DNA of 64,000 nucleotides from Lacihabitans sp. CCS-44 (GTDB lineage Bacteria; Bacteroidota; Bacteroidia; Cytophagales; Spirosomataceae), in assembly GCF_024343735.1 (NCBI RefSeq), contig NZ_RJUE01000061.1, positions 186,001-250,000 of the forward strand, written 5' to 3'. The translations under genes were made by a program, and so were the position numbers. Of the stretch, positions 17,511 to 27,500 are shown in pieces. Position 1 is the stretch's first letter, and every line of letters starts with the position of its first letter. The notes below the pieces were generated by a model. It ran no database searches. It saw only the letters and a list, made by a program, of their open reading frames with translations, and was not told where the DNA came from.

Positions 17511-19528
17511 ATCATTTAGCCAAAGAGACCAGTCCATATTTACTTCAGCACAAAAACAATCCTGTAGATTGGTATCCATGGGGGCCAGAAGCCCTTCAGA
17601 AGGCTGCTGATGAGGATAAAGTTATTATTTTGAGCATTGGTTACTCGGCTTGCCATTGGTGCCACGTAATGGAGCATGAATCTTTTGAAAATGAGGAAGT
17701 TGCGAAGGTCATGAACACTTTTTTTGTGAATATTAAAGTCGACCGTGAAGAAAGACCTGATATTGATGGCATCTACATGGAAGCTCTTCAAAACATGGGT
17801 TTAAGAGGCGGATGGCCATTAAATGTTTTTTTGATGCCGAATACCAAGCCGTTTTATGGTGGTACATATTTTCCAAAAAAAAATTGGGTAAATCTTCTTT
17901 ATGGAATTCAAGAGTCATTTAAAGAGAAAAGAGCCGCTTTAGAGGAGTCAGCGGAAGGTTTTGCCCAAAGTTTAAACAACAAAGATTCGGAGAAATATTT
18001 GTTTGGAATGGACGAAACTGATTACAGATATTCTTCGGATGAGCTAAATCAAATAGAACAAAAGCTTTCAAAGGACTTTGATGAAGAATTGGGTGGAATG
18101 AATCGTGCACCGAAGTTTCCAATGCCCAGTGTTTGGAATTTGGTCTTGAATTTATCGATTCATGCACACAACAAAGCTACTATTTCTCAATTACAAAATA
18201 CTTTAGATAGAATTGCACTTGGAGGTATATTTGACCATTTGGCTGGGGGCTGGACGAGGTACTCTACGGACGAAAGATGGAAAATTCCACATTTCGAAAA
18301 AATGCTTTATGATAATGGACAATTGGTGAGCCTTTATACCAAAACATTTCTTTTTTTTAGTTCAAAAGAAGGTTTTACCGAAAATTTGAAACTTTACAAA
18401 TGGGCTGTAGAATCAAGTGTAAATTGGCTCAGATCAGAGATGACTTCAGAATTTGGAGGTTTTTATGCCGCTCTTGATGCTGATTCTGAGGGTGTTGAGG
18501 GTAAATATTATGTTTGGACAAACGAAGAAGTATCCAACATTTTAGGAAAAGATGCACAACAATTCATGACTACTTATGAATTTTCTAAACAAGGAAATTG
18601 GGAGCATGGAAACAACGTTTTGCATTTAGAGGCCATTCCTGAAAACTGGGAATTTTTAACAGAATGTAATAAAAAATTGTTGAAATTTAGAAATTCGAGA
18701 ATAAGGCCCGGTCTGGATAATAAAATAATTTGTGGGTGGAATGGTTTGATGCTTTCTGGTTTAATAGAAGCATACAAGGTATTTGGAATTGGATTAGATT
18801 TGATTGAAAATAACGTACAATTCATTGAAAATCATTTAGTTTCTGAATTCAGAAATGAAGATGGAGTCGAAGCACATGGACTTTGGCATCAGCATGATGT
18901 GAAGAAAATTCCAGCATTCTTAGACGATTATGCTGCTATAATTGAGGCTTTTATTCAATATTATCAAATAAGTTTTGAAGAAAAGTGGCTTTTTAAAGCT
19001 CAAAGCCTAATGAATTATACTTTGGCAAACTTTTTTGACCTAGAAGAATCTCTGTTTTATTTTACGGATATTGAAGGTGAAAAATTAATAGCCAGAAAAA
19101 AGGAAATTTTTGATAATGTGATTCCAGCTTCCAACTCCATGATGCTAAAGAATCTCTACTTTTTAAGTCGATTTTTAAACAATACAGAGTATTTTGAGCT
19201 TTCAAGTCGCATTTTTTCAAAAATAAAACCCTTGTCTCTAAAAGATCCACAATGGTTGAGCAATTGGACCGATGTTGGACTTTTGTTTTCTTCTAGTCCT
19301 TTTGAGATTACAGTATATGGAAAAGGATTTAAAGAAATTATAGCAGAAATTCAAAGAAATTATTACAATCCCAATACCATTTATTTCGGAGCAGATAATG
19401 AGTCCACATTACCAGAGTTTGAAGGAAGAATGCAAAATCCTAACGAGATAAACATTTATGTTTGCGTTGATAAAGCCTGCCATTTACCCGTAAAAACAGC
19501 TCAAGAAGCTTTAAAACTACTAAAATAA
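17507..19528 (+). CDS. Thioredoxin-domain protein, YyaL/SPATA20 family (DUF255)
   Basis: 673 aa. The N-terminal thioredoxin-like DUF255 domain begins [25 protein letters not shown] and carries the redox-type motif ACHWCHVM near residues 47-54, then RPDIDGIYM. The rest is an alpha/alpha-barrel resembling N-acylglucosamine epimerase-type folds ([30 protein letters not shown]). The family is conserved from bacteria to mammals, with no settled biochemical role. It overlaps the upstream gene by 4 bp and sits 2 bp before pxpB, so it is in the same transcript. Confidence 0.9.
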   Translation: MNHLAKETSPYLLQHKNNPVDWYPWGPEALQKAADEDKVIILSIGYSACHWCHVMEHESFENEEVAKVMNTFFVNIKVDREERPDIDGIYMEALQNMGLRGGWPLNVFLMPNTKPFYGGTYFPKKNWVNLLYGIQESFKEKRAALEESAEGFAQSLNNKDSEKYLFGMDETDYRYSSDELNQIEQKLSKDFDEELGGMNRAPKFPMPSVWNLVLNLSIHAHNKATISQLQNTLDRIALGGIFDHLAGGWTRYSTDERWKIPHFEKMLYDNGQLVSLYTKTFLFFSSKEGFTENLKLYKWAVESSVNWLRSEMTSEFGGFYAALDADSEGVEGKYYVWTNEEVSNILGKDAQQFMTTYEFSKQGNWEHGNNVLHLEAIPENWEFLTECNKKLLKFRNSRIRPGLDNKIICGWNGLMLSGLIEAYKVFGIGLDLIENNVQFIENHLVSEFRNEDGVEAHGLWHQHDVKKIPAFLDDYAAIIEAFIQYYQISFEEKWLFKAQSLMNYTLANFFDLEESLFYFTDIEGEKLIARKKEIFDNVIPASNSMMLKNLYFLSRFLNNTEYFELSSRIFSKIKPLSLKDPQWLSNWTDVGLLFSSSPFEITVYGKGFKEIIAEIQRNYYNPNTIYFGADNESTLPEFEGRMQNPNEINIYVCVDKACHLPVKTAQEALKLLK

Positions 19529-19530
19529 GC

Positions 19531-20184
19531 ATGAAAAGCCCTTTCACTTTGTCTATTTTGTCAGAAAAAGCGATTTGCATTTTCTTGAATAAAAAAATAG
19601 GGTTAGAGGCTCATGAGGAAGTTTTAAAGATAAAAAAGTCTCTTAAGTCCCAGAATTGGCCATGGTTAGTCGAAACGGTTCCTTCCTATAATTCCATAAG
19701 CATATTTGTAGATTTTAGTTTTTATAATTCCAATACTTCTTTGTTGACTTTTTTTGAAAATTGGTTTTCTGAAAATGTAATGGATGAGTTTGATTCTAAT
19801 TTCCAAGAATCAATACTCAAACAAATACCTATAAAGTATGATGGTATAGACTTGGATTATGTTTCAAACTATTGTAAACTATCTGTAAATGAGTTTGTTG
19901 CATTGTATTCAAAAACTATTTATACGGTGGCAATGATTGGTTTTTTGCCAGGTTTTCCATATTTGTTGGGGATGGATGAGAGGCTATTTGTCCCTAGAAA
20001 AAATACTCCAAGGCTAAAAGTTGCAAAGGGAAGTGTAGGTATTGGTGGTTTTCAAACAGGTGTATATCCATCTGAAAGTCCGGGTGGATGGCAAATAATA
20101 GGTACAACTGCACTTGAACTGTTTGATTTAGAAAAGCTGAGTTATCTTTCTATCGGAGATAAAGTAACATTTAAACCGATTTGA
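19531..20184 (+). CDS. pxpB: 5-oxoprolinase subunit PxpB (KipI family)
   Basis: 217 aa. The C-terminal half carries the KipI/allophanate-hydrolase subunit 1 signature: VAMIGFLPGFPYLLGMDERL, VPRKNTPRLKVAKGSVGIGG and YPSESPGGWQIIG. With PxpC and PxpA it forms the ATP-dependent prokaryotic 5-oxoprolinase, which opens 5-oxoproline to glutamate. B and C are thought to activate the substrate by phosphorylation. Order here is pxpB-pxpC-pxpA with tight spacing. Confidence 0.92.
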   Translation: MKSPFTLSILSEKAICIFLNKKIGLEAHEEVLKIKKSLKSQNWPWLVETVPSYNSISIFVDFSFYNSNTSLLTFFENWFSENVMDEFDSNFQESILKQIPIKYDGIDLDYVSNYCKLSVNEFVALYSKTIYTVAMIGFLPGFPYLLGMDERLFVPRKNTPRLKVAKGSVGIGGFQTGVYPSESPGGWQIIGTTALELFDLEKLSYLSIGDKVTFKPI

Positions 20185-20191
20185 AATATCA

Positions 20192-21121
20192 ATGAAAATA
20201 TTGAAAAAAGGTGTTCTAAGCACATTCCAAGACCAGGGGAGGTTTGGTTATCAATCCGTTGGAGTTAATACTGGTGGAGCGATGGACAGTTTGGCCTTAA
20301 GGTTGTTGAATATAATTTTAGGAAATCATTCAAATGAAGCCGCTTTAGAAATTCACTTTCCAGGTCCACATATTGAATTTGAAGAATCATGTATTTTTGC
20401 CATAACAGGTGCAGATTTTAATGCTACTTTGAATGAAAAATTGCTAACTAAGAATAAAATATATCAAGCAAAATCTGGTGATTATTTAGTCTTTAAACAC
20501 AAATTGAATGGAGAAAGACTGTATTTCGGTGTGAAAGGTGGCTTTGAAATTTCAGATTGGTTGCATTCAAAATCTACCAATGCTCAGTTGAATTTTCCAG
20601 AGTTTTCTCAAATTATAGCTTTAAGAAATAAATGTGAGCTAGAAAATAGTCAAGTCAATTATGGAGTATCTTTTGATTATGACTTCGTCGATAAAAAAAT
20701 AAGATTTGTACCCAGTTTTGAGTTTGATGAATTAGATATTGAATCGAAGGATAGTCTGCTAAATTCAGAATTTTTAATCACCAAAGACTCCAATCGCATG
20801 GGTTATAGATTAAGTGGTGAACCTTTGGCTCTATTGCAAAACAAGGAAATGGTTTCTGCATCGGTTACAAAAGGTACCATCCAACTTTTGCCTGATGGAC
20901 AGTTGATTGTTCTGATGGCCGATGCCCAAGTGAGTGGTGGCTATCCTAAATTAGGTTTTGTTATTGAAAAAGACGTTTCCAAATTGTCTCAGCTTGGTTT
21001 TCAATCAAAGATTGAGTTTGAAATGATCAGCTACGAGCTGGCTGTAGAAATAATGCTGCAGACCGAAAAAACTTTTAATCTGATAAATAAATCATTAAAG
21101 CTTTGTGAAAAAGAAAATTGA
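20192..21121 (+). CDS. pxpC: 5-oxoprolinase subunit PxpC (KipA family)
   Basis: 309 aa, biotin-dependent carboxyltransferase-like family (allophanate-hydrolase subunit 2). Begins MKILKKGVLSTFQDQGRFGYQS and contains GVNTGGAMDSLALRLLN, SNRMGYRLSGEPL and DAQVSGGYPKLGFV. All are typical, and length is normal. It lies 7 bp after pxpB and overlaps the start of pxpA by 17 bp. Confidence 0.92.
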   Translation: MKILKKGVLSTFQDQGRFGYQSVGVNTGGAMDSLALRLLNIILGNHSNEAALEIHFPGPHIEFEESCIFAITGADFNATLNEKLLTKNKIYQAKSGDYLVFKHKLNGERLYFGVKGGFEISDWLHSKSTNAQLNFPEFSQIIALRNKCELENSQVNYGVSFDYDFVDKKIRFVPSFEFDELDIESKDSLLNSEFLITKDSNRMGYRLSGEPLALLQNKEMVSASVTKGTIQLLPDGQLIVLMADAQVSGGYPKLGFVIEKDVSKLSQLGFQSKIEFEMISYELAVEIMLQTEKTFNLINKSLKLCEKEN

Positions 21122-21854
21122 TATCAACTGTGACATGGGAGAATCACTTGATTTTCTCTATTCAGGGCATGATGAAGCCCTCATGACTTTCTTAACTTCA
21201 GTCAATATAGCCTGCGGTTTTCATGCTGGAAGCCAGGAGATTATGGACAGAACAATAGAGAATGCCCAAAAGTATAATTTAAATATTGGAGCTCACCCTG
21301 GTTTTGATGATAAAGCAAATTTCGGAAGAAGTGAAATAGATTTATCATTCGTAGAGGTTAAAGAACTGGTAAGTACGCAGTTATCTGTTTTGGATAAATC
21401 CTTGAAAGCGAAAGGTTTAAGAATGAAACATGTCAAACCTCACGGTGCTTTGTATAATATGTCCGCAAAAAACTCTGAATACGCCCGAGCAATTGCTAAA
21501 GCTGTTTATGAGTTTGATAATGAACTCATCCTCTTTGGTTTGTCCGGTAGCGTGAGTATATCAGAAGCCCAAAGAATGGGATTAAAGACCTATGCGGAAT
21601 GTTTTGCGGATAGATCGTATCAGTCTGATGGTTCATTAGCAAATAGGAGCTTAGTAAATGCTTTAAAGTCAAATGTAGAAGACATAAAAAAACAGACCCA
21701 ATCACTTGTGAATGGGTCTGTTATAAGTACTTTAGATGGAAAACTTATCGAACTTCAGTGCGATACTATTTGTATTCACAGCGATACTCCGAATGCTTTG
21801 GTATTTGCAAAAGCTATTTATGATATTAAAATTACTTCATCAATTGGCCGCTGA
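21105..21854 (+). CDS. pxpA: 5-oxoprolinase subunit PxpA (LamB/YcsF family)
   Basis: 249 aa with GTG start inside the end of pxpC. Contains DINCDMGESLDFL, NIACGFHAGSQEIMD, NIGAHPGFDDKANFGR and KHVKPHGALYN. The conserved Asp and His residues build the hydrolytic centre that opens the ring. Its 3' end overlaps the convergent tolC-family gene by 23 bp. The Nramp-like gene that accompanies pxp genes in some bacteria is 5.6 kb away at 27501. Confidence 0.93.
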   Translation: MKKKIDINCDMGESLDFLYSGHDEALMTFLTSVNIACGFHAGSQEIMDRTIENAQKYNLNIGAHPGFDDKANFGRSEIDLSFVEVKELVSTQLSVLDKSLKAKGLRMKHVKPHGALYNMSAKNSEYARAIAKAVYEFDNELILFGLSGSVSISEAQRMGLKTYAECFADRSYQSDGSLANRSLVNALKSNVEDIKKQTQSLVNGSVISTLDGKLIELQCDTICIHSDTPNALVFAKAIYDIKITSSIGR

Positions 21855-23133
21855 TGGTCAATAAGTCTAGCTGTGATATTTTTACATTGAACTGAGCACT
21901 TACCAAGCGATTCAAAACCGTATTGTACCGAGTTTGGGCGTCGTTTATTTCCAAAATAGTAGATGAGCCTAACTTGAATTTTTCTAATGAAATAGATAGG
22001 TTTTCAGCTGCAATTTCTTTATTCTCTTTTTCTAACTCAAGAAGTTTCTTGTCAGTTTCGTATTGAAAATAAGAAGTGGTTAGCTGATTTTCTAGTCTAT
22101 TCAGTAAATCTGCTTTCTGTGCTTGAATTATTTCCCCATTGATTTTTGATGACTGAATATTCCTGTTTATCAACTGACCATCAAAAATCCTCCAAGATGC
22201 CGAAACACCAGCATTTAAGCCAACTGACTGGTTAAAAGTAATCAAACCCGCATTGTTTGAGTTAAAATTGTATCCAAAAGAACTGTTCAAGTTGATTCTT
22301 GGCTTTTTAAATGAACTCGCTTCTTTTTGACTCAGCAAGTTAATTTCCTCAGTTTTTTTCAAATTCAAGAATTCAGGATTCTGTGATTTTGCTTGGTCTA
22401 TCAAAAAAGATAAATCATACATAGGACTTGCAATCTGCTCTTTTTCCACTTCAAATTCTATCTTGGGATCTCGTCCCAAAACGCCATTGAGGCTGATTTT
22501 TGCATTTTTTAATTGATTGCTGTTGTTGGTCAGATTGGTCAATTGGGTACTCAAGTCAGCTTTTGACTGTAAATAATCTAATTTTGAACCTCGTCCAATC
22601 TGCCACCTTTCTTCAGTTATTTTGAGCCTTTCTTCATAATATTTTATGATTTCATTTAAATACTCTTCGGTATTCTGTAATCTTTGAATATCAAAATACA
22701 CTTGCATGACATTACTCAGCGTATTTTGGATTGCTAGTTGCTGTTGAATTTTTGACTGCTGACCCTGCGTTTTTAGTCTTTCAAAGACAGTTTGCATTCT
22801 TCTGCCATCATAAAGCGTATATGCTAAAGCTAAATTACTGATTGGAGAAAGTGATCTACCAAAACGATTAATTACTCTACCGTCTACAAAGTTCTGGTTT
22901 ACTTGATTGAAAGAAGAGTTAAAACTCGTGTTCCAGTCAATGATTGGAGACATTCCTGCATTGGCCTTAAAGATTTGGTTTTGAGCTAGTTCAACTTGTT
23001 TTTCAGATACTTTCAGGCTAAAATTGTTTTCTAAAGCATATTTCTGAGCGTCACTCAATTTTAATAAGCCCTGCGATGATGCTGCGTATCCAACGAGTAG
23101 TAAAAATACTACTTTAACTAATGATTTTTTCAT
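21832..23133 (-). CDS. TolC-family outer-membrane efflux protein
   Basis: About 433 aa. Signal peptide MKKSLVKVVFLLLVGYAASSQG is followed by two outer-membrane-efflux repeats of long helices (LKLSDAQKYALENNFSLKVSEKQVELAQNQ; ITEERWQIGRGSKLDYLQSKADL). It forms the outer-membrane duct of a tripartite pump. ATG 23133 is preferred to a TTG four codons upstream. Third gene of the adaptor-RND-TolC operon, 8 bp after the RND gene. Confidence 0.9.
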   Translation of the reverse strand: MKKSLVKVVFLLLVGYAASSQGLLKLSDAQKYALENNFSLKVSEKQVELAQNQIFKANAGMSPIIDWNTSFNSSFNQVNQNFVDGRVINRFGRSLSPISNLALAYTLYDGRRMQTVFERLKTQGQQSKIQQQLAIQNTLSNVMQVYFDIQRLQNTEEYLNEIIKYYEERLKITEERWQIGRGSKLDYLQSKADLSTQLTNLTNNSNQLKNAKISLNGVLGRDPKIEFEVEKEQIASPMYDLSFLIDQAKSQNPEFLNLKKTEEINLLSQKEASSFKKPRINLNSSFGYNFNSNNAGLITFNQSVGLNAGVSASWRIFDGQLINRNIQSSKINGEIIQAQKADLLNRLENQLTTSYFQYETDKKLLELEKENKEIAAENLSISLEKFKLGSSTILEINDAQTRYNTVLNRLVSAQFNVKISQLDLLTISGQLMK

Positions 23134-23141
23134 AAATAATA

Positions 23142-26100
23142 TCAAGCTTCGGCCATTTCTTCGATGGCTTTCATCCTTTCAAAGTTTTTCTTTTTACTTA
23201 AATAAATATACATGGCAGGGATTACGTAGAGTGTCAAAATCAATGACATTACCAATCCGCCAATAACTACAATACCCATTGAACGTCTGCTAGATCCAGC
23301 AGAACCCAGAGCAAGTGCAATAGGTAAGGCACCAAAGGTTGTGGCTAATGTGGTCATTAGAATAGGTCTCAATCGCAACGATGCGGCCTCTACGGCAGCT
23401 TTAGCCTTTGGATATCCTTTTTCTTGCAACTGATTTGCAAATTCTACGATCAAGATACCATTTTTAGTAACTAAGCCGATCAGCATAATCATACCGATTT
23501 GGCTGAAAATATTAAGAGTCTGATCAAATAACCAAAGAGATAAAACGGCTCCAGCTATAGCTAAAGGTACAGTAAACATGATGATTAATGGATCAACGAA
23601 ACTTTCGAATTGGGCCGCTAAAATCAAGAATACCAAAATAAGGGCAAGTCCAAACGAAAACAAAGTATTTGAGGAACTCTCAGCAAAGTCTCTTGAAGAA
23701 CCTGTTAATGCCGTTCTTACTTTTTCATCACCAAGCTTATCTCTGATCTCATCCATAGCTTTAATACCGTCTGCGATAGTCTTTCCAGGGGTTAATCCAG
23801 CAGAAACAGTAGCACTCATGTAACGGTCATAATGGTACAATTGTGGCGGACTACTATTTTCCTCCACTTTCACAATATTATCTAACTGAACAAGGTCGCC
23901 TTGGCTATTTTTCACATACATGCTTTTGAGGTCAAGCGGCTCATTTCTGTCGCCTCTCTCAAACTGTCCAATTACTTGGTACTGCCTTCCATTCATAGTA
24001 AAATAACTAAACCTTTGACCTGCAAAAGCCAATTGCATGGTTTGAGCAACATCAGCCACAGCTACTCCTAGACTTTTTGATTTTTCTCTGTCTATTTTAA
24101 TTGATAACTCTGGTTTGCTGAACTTTAGGTTAACATCTGTGGTAGTGAAAACTGGACTTTTCTGCACTTCATCCATGAATTTTGGAAGGTATTCTCTAAG
24201 TTTTGCAAAGTCAGGAGCCTGAATCACATATCCTACAGGCAAACCGCCTCTTTTATTTACTGCTATTGTTTGTTGCTGATTTACAAATGCTCTTGCGTCT
24301 GGCAATTTCTTCAATAAGTTAGAAACCGTTTCAGCCACTTCTGCCTGAGATTTGGTTCTTTGGTCTTTTGGATATAGTGCAATTCTACTAAATCCAGTAT
24401 TTGCAGCTCCAGAACCACCAAATGATGGAGCAGTCATGGTCATAACACCAGCAAGCTCAGGAACAGAGTCCTTCATCATTTTGCCAGCTTTCTGAATATA
24501 TTTGTCCATATAATCATAAGAAGAACCCTCTGGGCCTGTAAATTGTACTTGCAAAGCACTTCTATCATCTAAAGGAGCAAGTTCAGATTTTAACTCACCC
24601 CAAAAGAAGTAAACCATTCCGAAAATGACCACCATGATAGGCATAACCAACCATTTTTTTGTCAAGAAATTCAAAAGACTACTTTTGTAATTTGACTCCA
24701 TTCCCTCAAAGAAAGGCTCTGTCATATTATAAAACTTCGACTTTTTGATAGTTTTTCTATTCAAATAGGCATTCAACATTGGTGTCAGTGTGAGCGACAC
24801 AAAGGCAGAAATAAGGACCGCACTGGAGAGCACTACACCGAATTCTCTGAAAAGCTTTCCTACAAAACCCTCCATGAAAATAACAGGTAGAAATACCGCA
24901 GCAAGTGTAATAGATGTAGAAATAACTGCAAAGAAAATCTCATTTGCACCTTTTACAGACGCTTCTATCGGGTTCATGCCCTCCTCAATTTTCTTGAAGA
25001 TGTTCTCTGTAACCACAATTCCGTCATCCACTACTAAGCCTGTAGCTAAAACAATGGCCAAAAGTGTAAGTACATTTATGGAAAAACCAAAAATATACAT
25101 AATGAAAAATGTACCCACCAACGAAACTGGAATATCAATCAAAGGACGAACCGCTACAATCCAATCTCTAAAGAACAAGAAGATGATGATAACCACCAAA
25201 ATAATGGCAATAGCTAAAGTTTCCACAACTTCCTCTACCGATTGCTTAACGAAAGTGGTATAGTCTAGGATGGTACCGAGTTTAATATCAGAAGGCAATG
25301 TCTTTTCTATTTCTGCTTTCCTTTTGTAAACTTCTTTAGCAATGTCTAAGTAGTTAGCTCCGGGTTGAGGTTGAACAGCAATTCCGCACATAGGAACACC
25401 GTTCCATCTGAGTATAGTTTCAAGATTTTCGGCTCCGATTTCTGCATAGCCAATATCTCTAAATTTGATAATTCTATCTCCTACGTTTTTAACAATCATG
25501 TTGTTAAAATCTTCAGCATTAGTGAATCTACCAACTGTTTTTACAACAAGTTCAGTGTTCGTACCTTGAAGTTTACCAGAAGGTAATTCAACATTCTCTC
25601 TATCCAAGGCAGATTTTACGTCTTGTGTGGTTACTCCCATAGAGGCCAACCTATTTGGATCCATCCAAAGACGCATGGCATATCTTTTGAAACCCCAAAT
25701 ACGTATCTCACTTACACCTTCAATGGTCTCAAGACGAGGAGAAACTACGTTTTCGGCATAATCACAAACATCCAAAATGTTTCTTGAATCACTATTTAAA
25801 GATAAAGAAAGAATAGTTTCGGCGTTTGCGTCGGCTTTCCTAACTGTTGGCAAACCATCCAAATCTCTTGGAAGAATAAAAGCGGCTTGAGAAACTTTAT
25901 CTCTAACATCGTTAGTTGCTTTCTCCATGTCCACATCAAGATTAAATTCTATGGTAATATTAGAATTTCCTTGGTTTGAACTAGAACTCACAGATCTTAT
26001 ACCCTCAACACTATTAAGTGCTTTTTCCAATGGCTCGGTGATTTGCGATTCTATGATGTCTGCATTTGCACCAGGGTAACTCGTACCTACGTTTACAATT

Positions 26101-26228
26101 GGCGGGTCAATGGAAGGATATTCCCTAACACCTAAATATTGATAACCTATAAACCCAAACAAAAGTATGAGCAGGTTCATCACAATTGCCAAAACTGGCC
26201 TTTTGATCGATAAGGTTGATATTGACAT
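23142..26228 (-). CDS. RND efflux transporter permease (AcrB/MdtB type)
   Basis: 1028 aa, normal for the HAE-1 family. Begins MSISTLSIKRPVLAIVMNLL, the first membrane segment. The TM4 proton-relay motif is GLVVDDGIVVTENI with the Asp-Asp pair. A second repeat has the VTKNGILIVEFANQ region. Two large periplasmic loops hold the porter and docking domains. The pump exports drugs or lipophilic compounds using proton motive force; substrates are not readable. It is 2 bp from the adaptor gene. Confidence 0.94.
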   Translation of the reverse strand: MSISTLSIKRPVLAIVMNLLILLFGFIGYQYLGVREYPSIDPPIVNVGTSYPGANADIIESQITEPLEKALNSVEGIRSVSSSSNQGNSNITIEFNLDVDMEKATNDVRDKVSQAAFILPRDLDGLPTVRKADANAETILSLSLNSDSRNILDVCDYAENVVSPRLETIEGVSEIRIWGFKRYAMRLWMDPNRLASMGVTTQDVKSALDRENVELPSGKLQGTNTELVVKTVGRFTNAEDFNNMIVKNVGDRIIKFRDIGYAEIGAENLETILRWNGVPMCGIAVQPQPGANYLDIAKEVYKRKAEIEKTLPSDIKLGTILDYTTFVKQSVEEVVETLAIAIILVVIIIFLFFRDWIVAVRPLIDIPVSLVGTFFIMYIFGFSINVLTLLAIVLATGLVVDDGIVVTENIFKKIEEGMNPIEASVKGANEIFFAVISTSITLAAVFLPVIFMEGFVGKLFREFGVVLSSAVLISAFVSLTLTPMLNAYLNRKTIKKSKFYNMTEPFFEGMESNYKSSLLNFLTKKWLVMPIMVVIFGMVYFFWGELKSELAPLDDRSALQVQFTGPEGSSYDYMDKYIQKAGKMMKDSVPELAGVMTMTAPSFGGSGAANTGFSRIALYPKDQRTKSQAEVAETVSNLLKKLPDARAFVNQQQTIAVNKRGGLPVGYVIQAPDFAKLREYLPKFMDEVQKSPVFTTTDVNLKFSKPELSIKIDREKSKSLGVAVADVAQTMQLAFAGQRFSYFTMNGRQYQVIGQFERGDRNEPLDLKSMYVKNSQGDLVQLDNIVKVEENSSPPQLYHYDRYMSATVSAGLTPGKTIADGIKAMDEIRDKLGDEKVRTALTGSSRDFAESSSNTLFSFGLALILVFLILAAQFESFVDPLIIMFTVPLAIAGAVLSLWLFDQTLNIFSQIGMIMLIGLVTKNGILIVEFANQLQEKGYPKAKAAVEAASLRLRPILMTTLATTFGALPIALALGSAGSSRRSMGIVVIGGLVMSLILTLYVIPAMYIYLSKKKNFERMKAIEEMAEA

Positions 26229-26230
26229 AA

Positions 26231-27316
26231 TTAATTATTTTTAGTAAATACTGGACTTCCTGCCTTCAGTGTCATTAACCCGCTAGTTATCAATGAATCT
26301 CCAATGTTTAGGCCGCTTAAAACCTGTAAGCTGTTGGCGTCTCTCAATCCGGTGATTATGTTCACTTCTTCTGCTTTGCCATTTCGTTTAACAAACACTT
26401 TTTTACCATCAGCAACAGGAATAACCATTTCAGTTGGAATCATAATGGATTGAGAGGTGTTTAAATTCAATAAAACTTTAATAAACATACCCGGCATTAG
26501 GTTATTACCACCATTTTGTGAAATTGCACGTACCTTCAAAGTTCTCAAAGCTTCATCTACTTTAGGGTCAATGGCTACTATTTTAGCTGTATACTCGTTA
26601 TTTGAACCGTCTGTTTGGAATTTAATTATTTTTCCAAGCTTAACTTCCGAAACATATTTTTCAGGAACTGTAAAATCTAATTTCATTGGATTAAACTGTA
26701 CAATTGTAGAAATAACTGTTGCAGGGGTAACATAAGCACCTAAAGAAATGTTTTTTAAACCAACTTTCCCTGAGAAAGGGGCTCTGATTTCTGTTCTTTC
26801 CAATTGAACTTTCAATAAGTCTTTATCTGCTTTTAGAGTAAAAACTCTGTTCTGTGAAATTTCGTATTCTTCTCTACTGATAGCATTAATATCTAATAAT
26901 TTCTTCTGACGTGCTTCTATTTGATCTGCTAGTTTTTCTTCTAATTCTATTTTTCTCAATTGAGCAAGAATATCATCGTCTTTGATTTTGGCAATCAAAT
27001 AGCCTTTAGGAACAACGGAACCTTCAGGAATGCTAAGTTTTACAATTTTTCCTGAAATTTCACTCTTAACTTCAACTTCCTCGTTTGCTATTGTAGTACC
27101 GGATGAAAAAACGGTCTTTTGAGAATCGCCAAGACCCACCACCGTGGTAGTTACTCTCATAGGTTTGACATCTCCGCCTTTTCCACCCATGGCCGCATTG
27201 CCTGGCTTTTTATCACCGGGTTTATCGGATTTTGGTTCAGAATTGTCATTAAAAAAGAAAATTTTACCTAAAATCAAGGCTAAAACTAAGCCAGCTGCTA
27301 TTAAAAGAGGACGCAT
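26231..27316 (-). CDS. RND efflux periplasmic adaptor subunit
   Basis: 361 aa membrane-fusion protein. An N-terminal membrane anchor (about 3-24) leads to a low-complexity Gly/Lys/Pro linker, then biotinyl-lipoyl-like halves (VEVKSEISGKIVKLSIPEGSVVPKGYLIAKI; RTEIRAPFSGKVGLKNISLG) around a short helical hairpin. Beta-barrel and membrane-proximal domains follow. It bridges the RND pump to the TolC-type duct. First gene of the operon; no divergent regulator is present. Confidence 0.92.
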   Translation of the reverse strand: MRPLLIAAGLVLALILGKIFFFNDNSEPKSDKPGDKKPGNAAMGGKGGDVKPMRVTTTVVGLGDSQKTVFSSGTTIANEEVEVKSEISGKIVKLSIPEGSVVPKGYLIAKIKDDDILAQLRKIELEEKLADQIEARQKKLLDINAISREEYEISQNRVFTLKADKDLLKVQLERTEIRAPFSGKVGLKNISLGAYVTPATVISTIVQFNPMKLDFTVPEKYVSEVKLGKIIKFQTDGSNNEYTAKIVAIDPKVDEALRTLKVRAISQNGGNNLMPGMFIKVLLNLNTSQSIMIPTEMVIPVADGKKVFVKRNGKAEEVNIITGLRDANSLQVLSGLNIGDSLITSGLMTLKAGSPVFTKNN

Positions 27317-27500
27317 AAATGTTGTCTTAAATGGTTTTTGTTACAAATAGAAAGAAAATTTTTCATACACAAATGCGTAATGGATAAGGTATGTATTTTT
27401 ATAGACAAAAATAAGTTATTAAGAAACTAATCACAAGCCGTTTTTTTATTTGTCATTTTTTGTTTTTATTTGATTTTTGTAAGTTAAATAGGCTTTATTT

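Noticed and set aside
23424-23441. TTGCAA-N5-TTGCAAA palindrome resembling the TonB receptor operator
   Set aside because: It lies inside the RND permease coding sequence, where the codons encode conserved residues, and has no promoter context. Treated as chance.
24790-25263. 157-codon open frame opposite the RND permease gene
   Set aside because: Antisense shadow of a strongly supported gene; Ser/Thr/Lys-rich translation without any motif.
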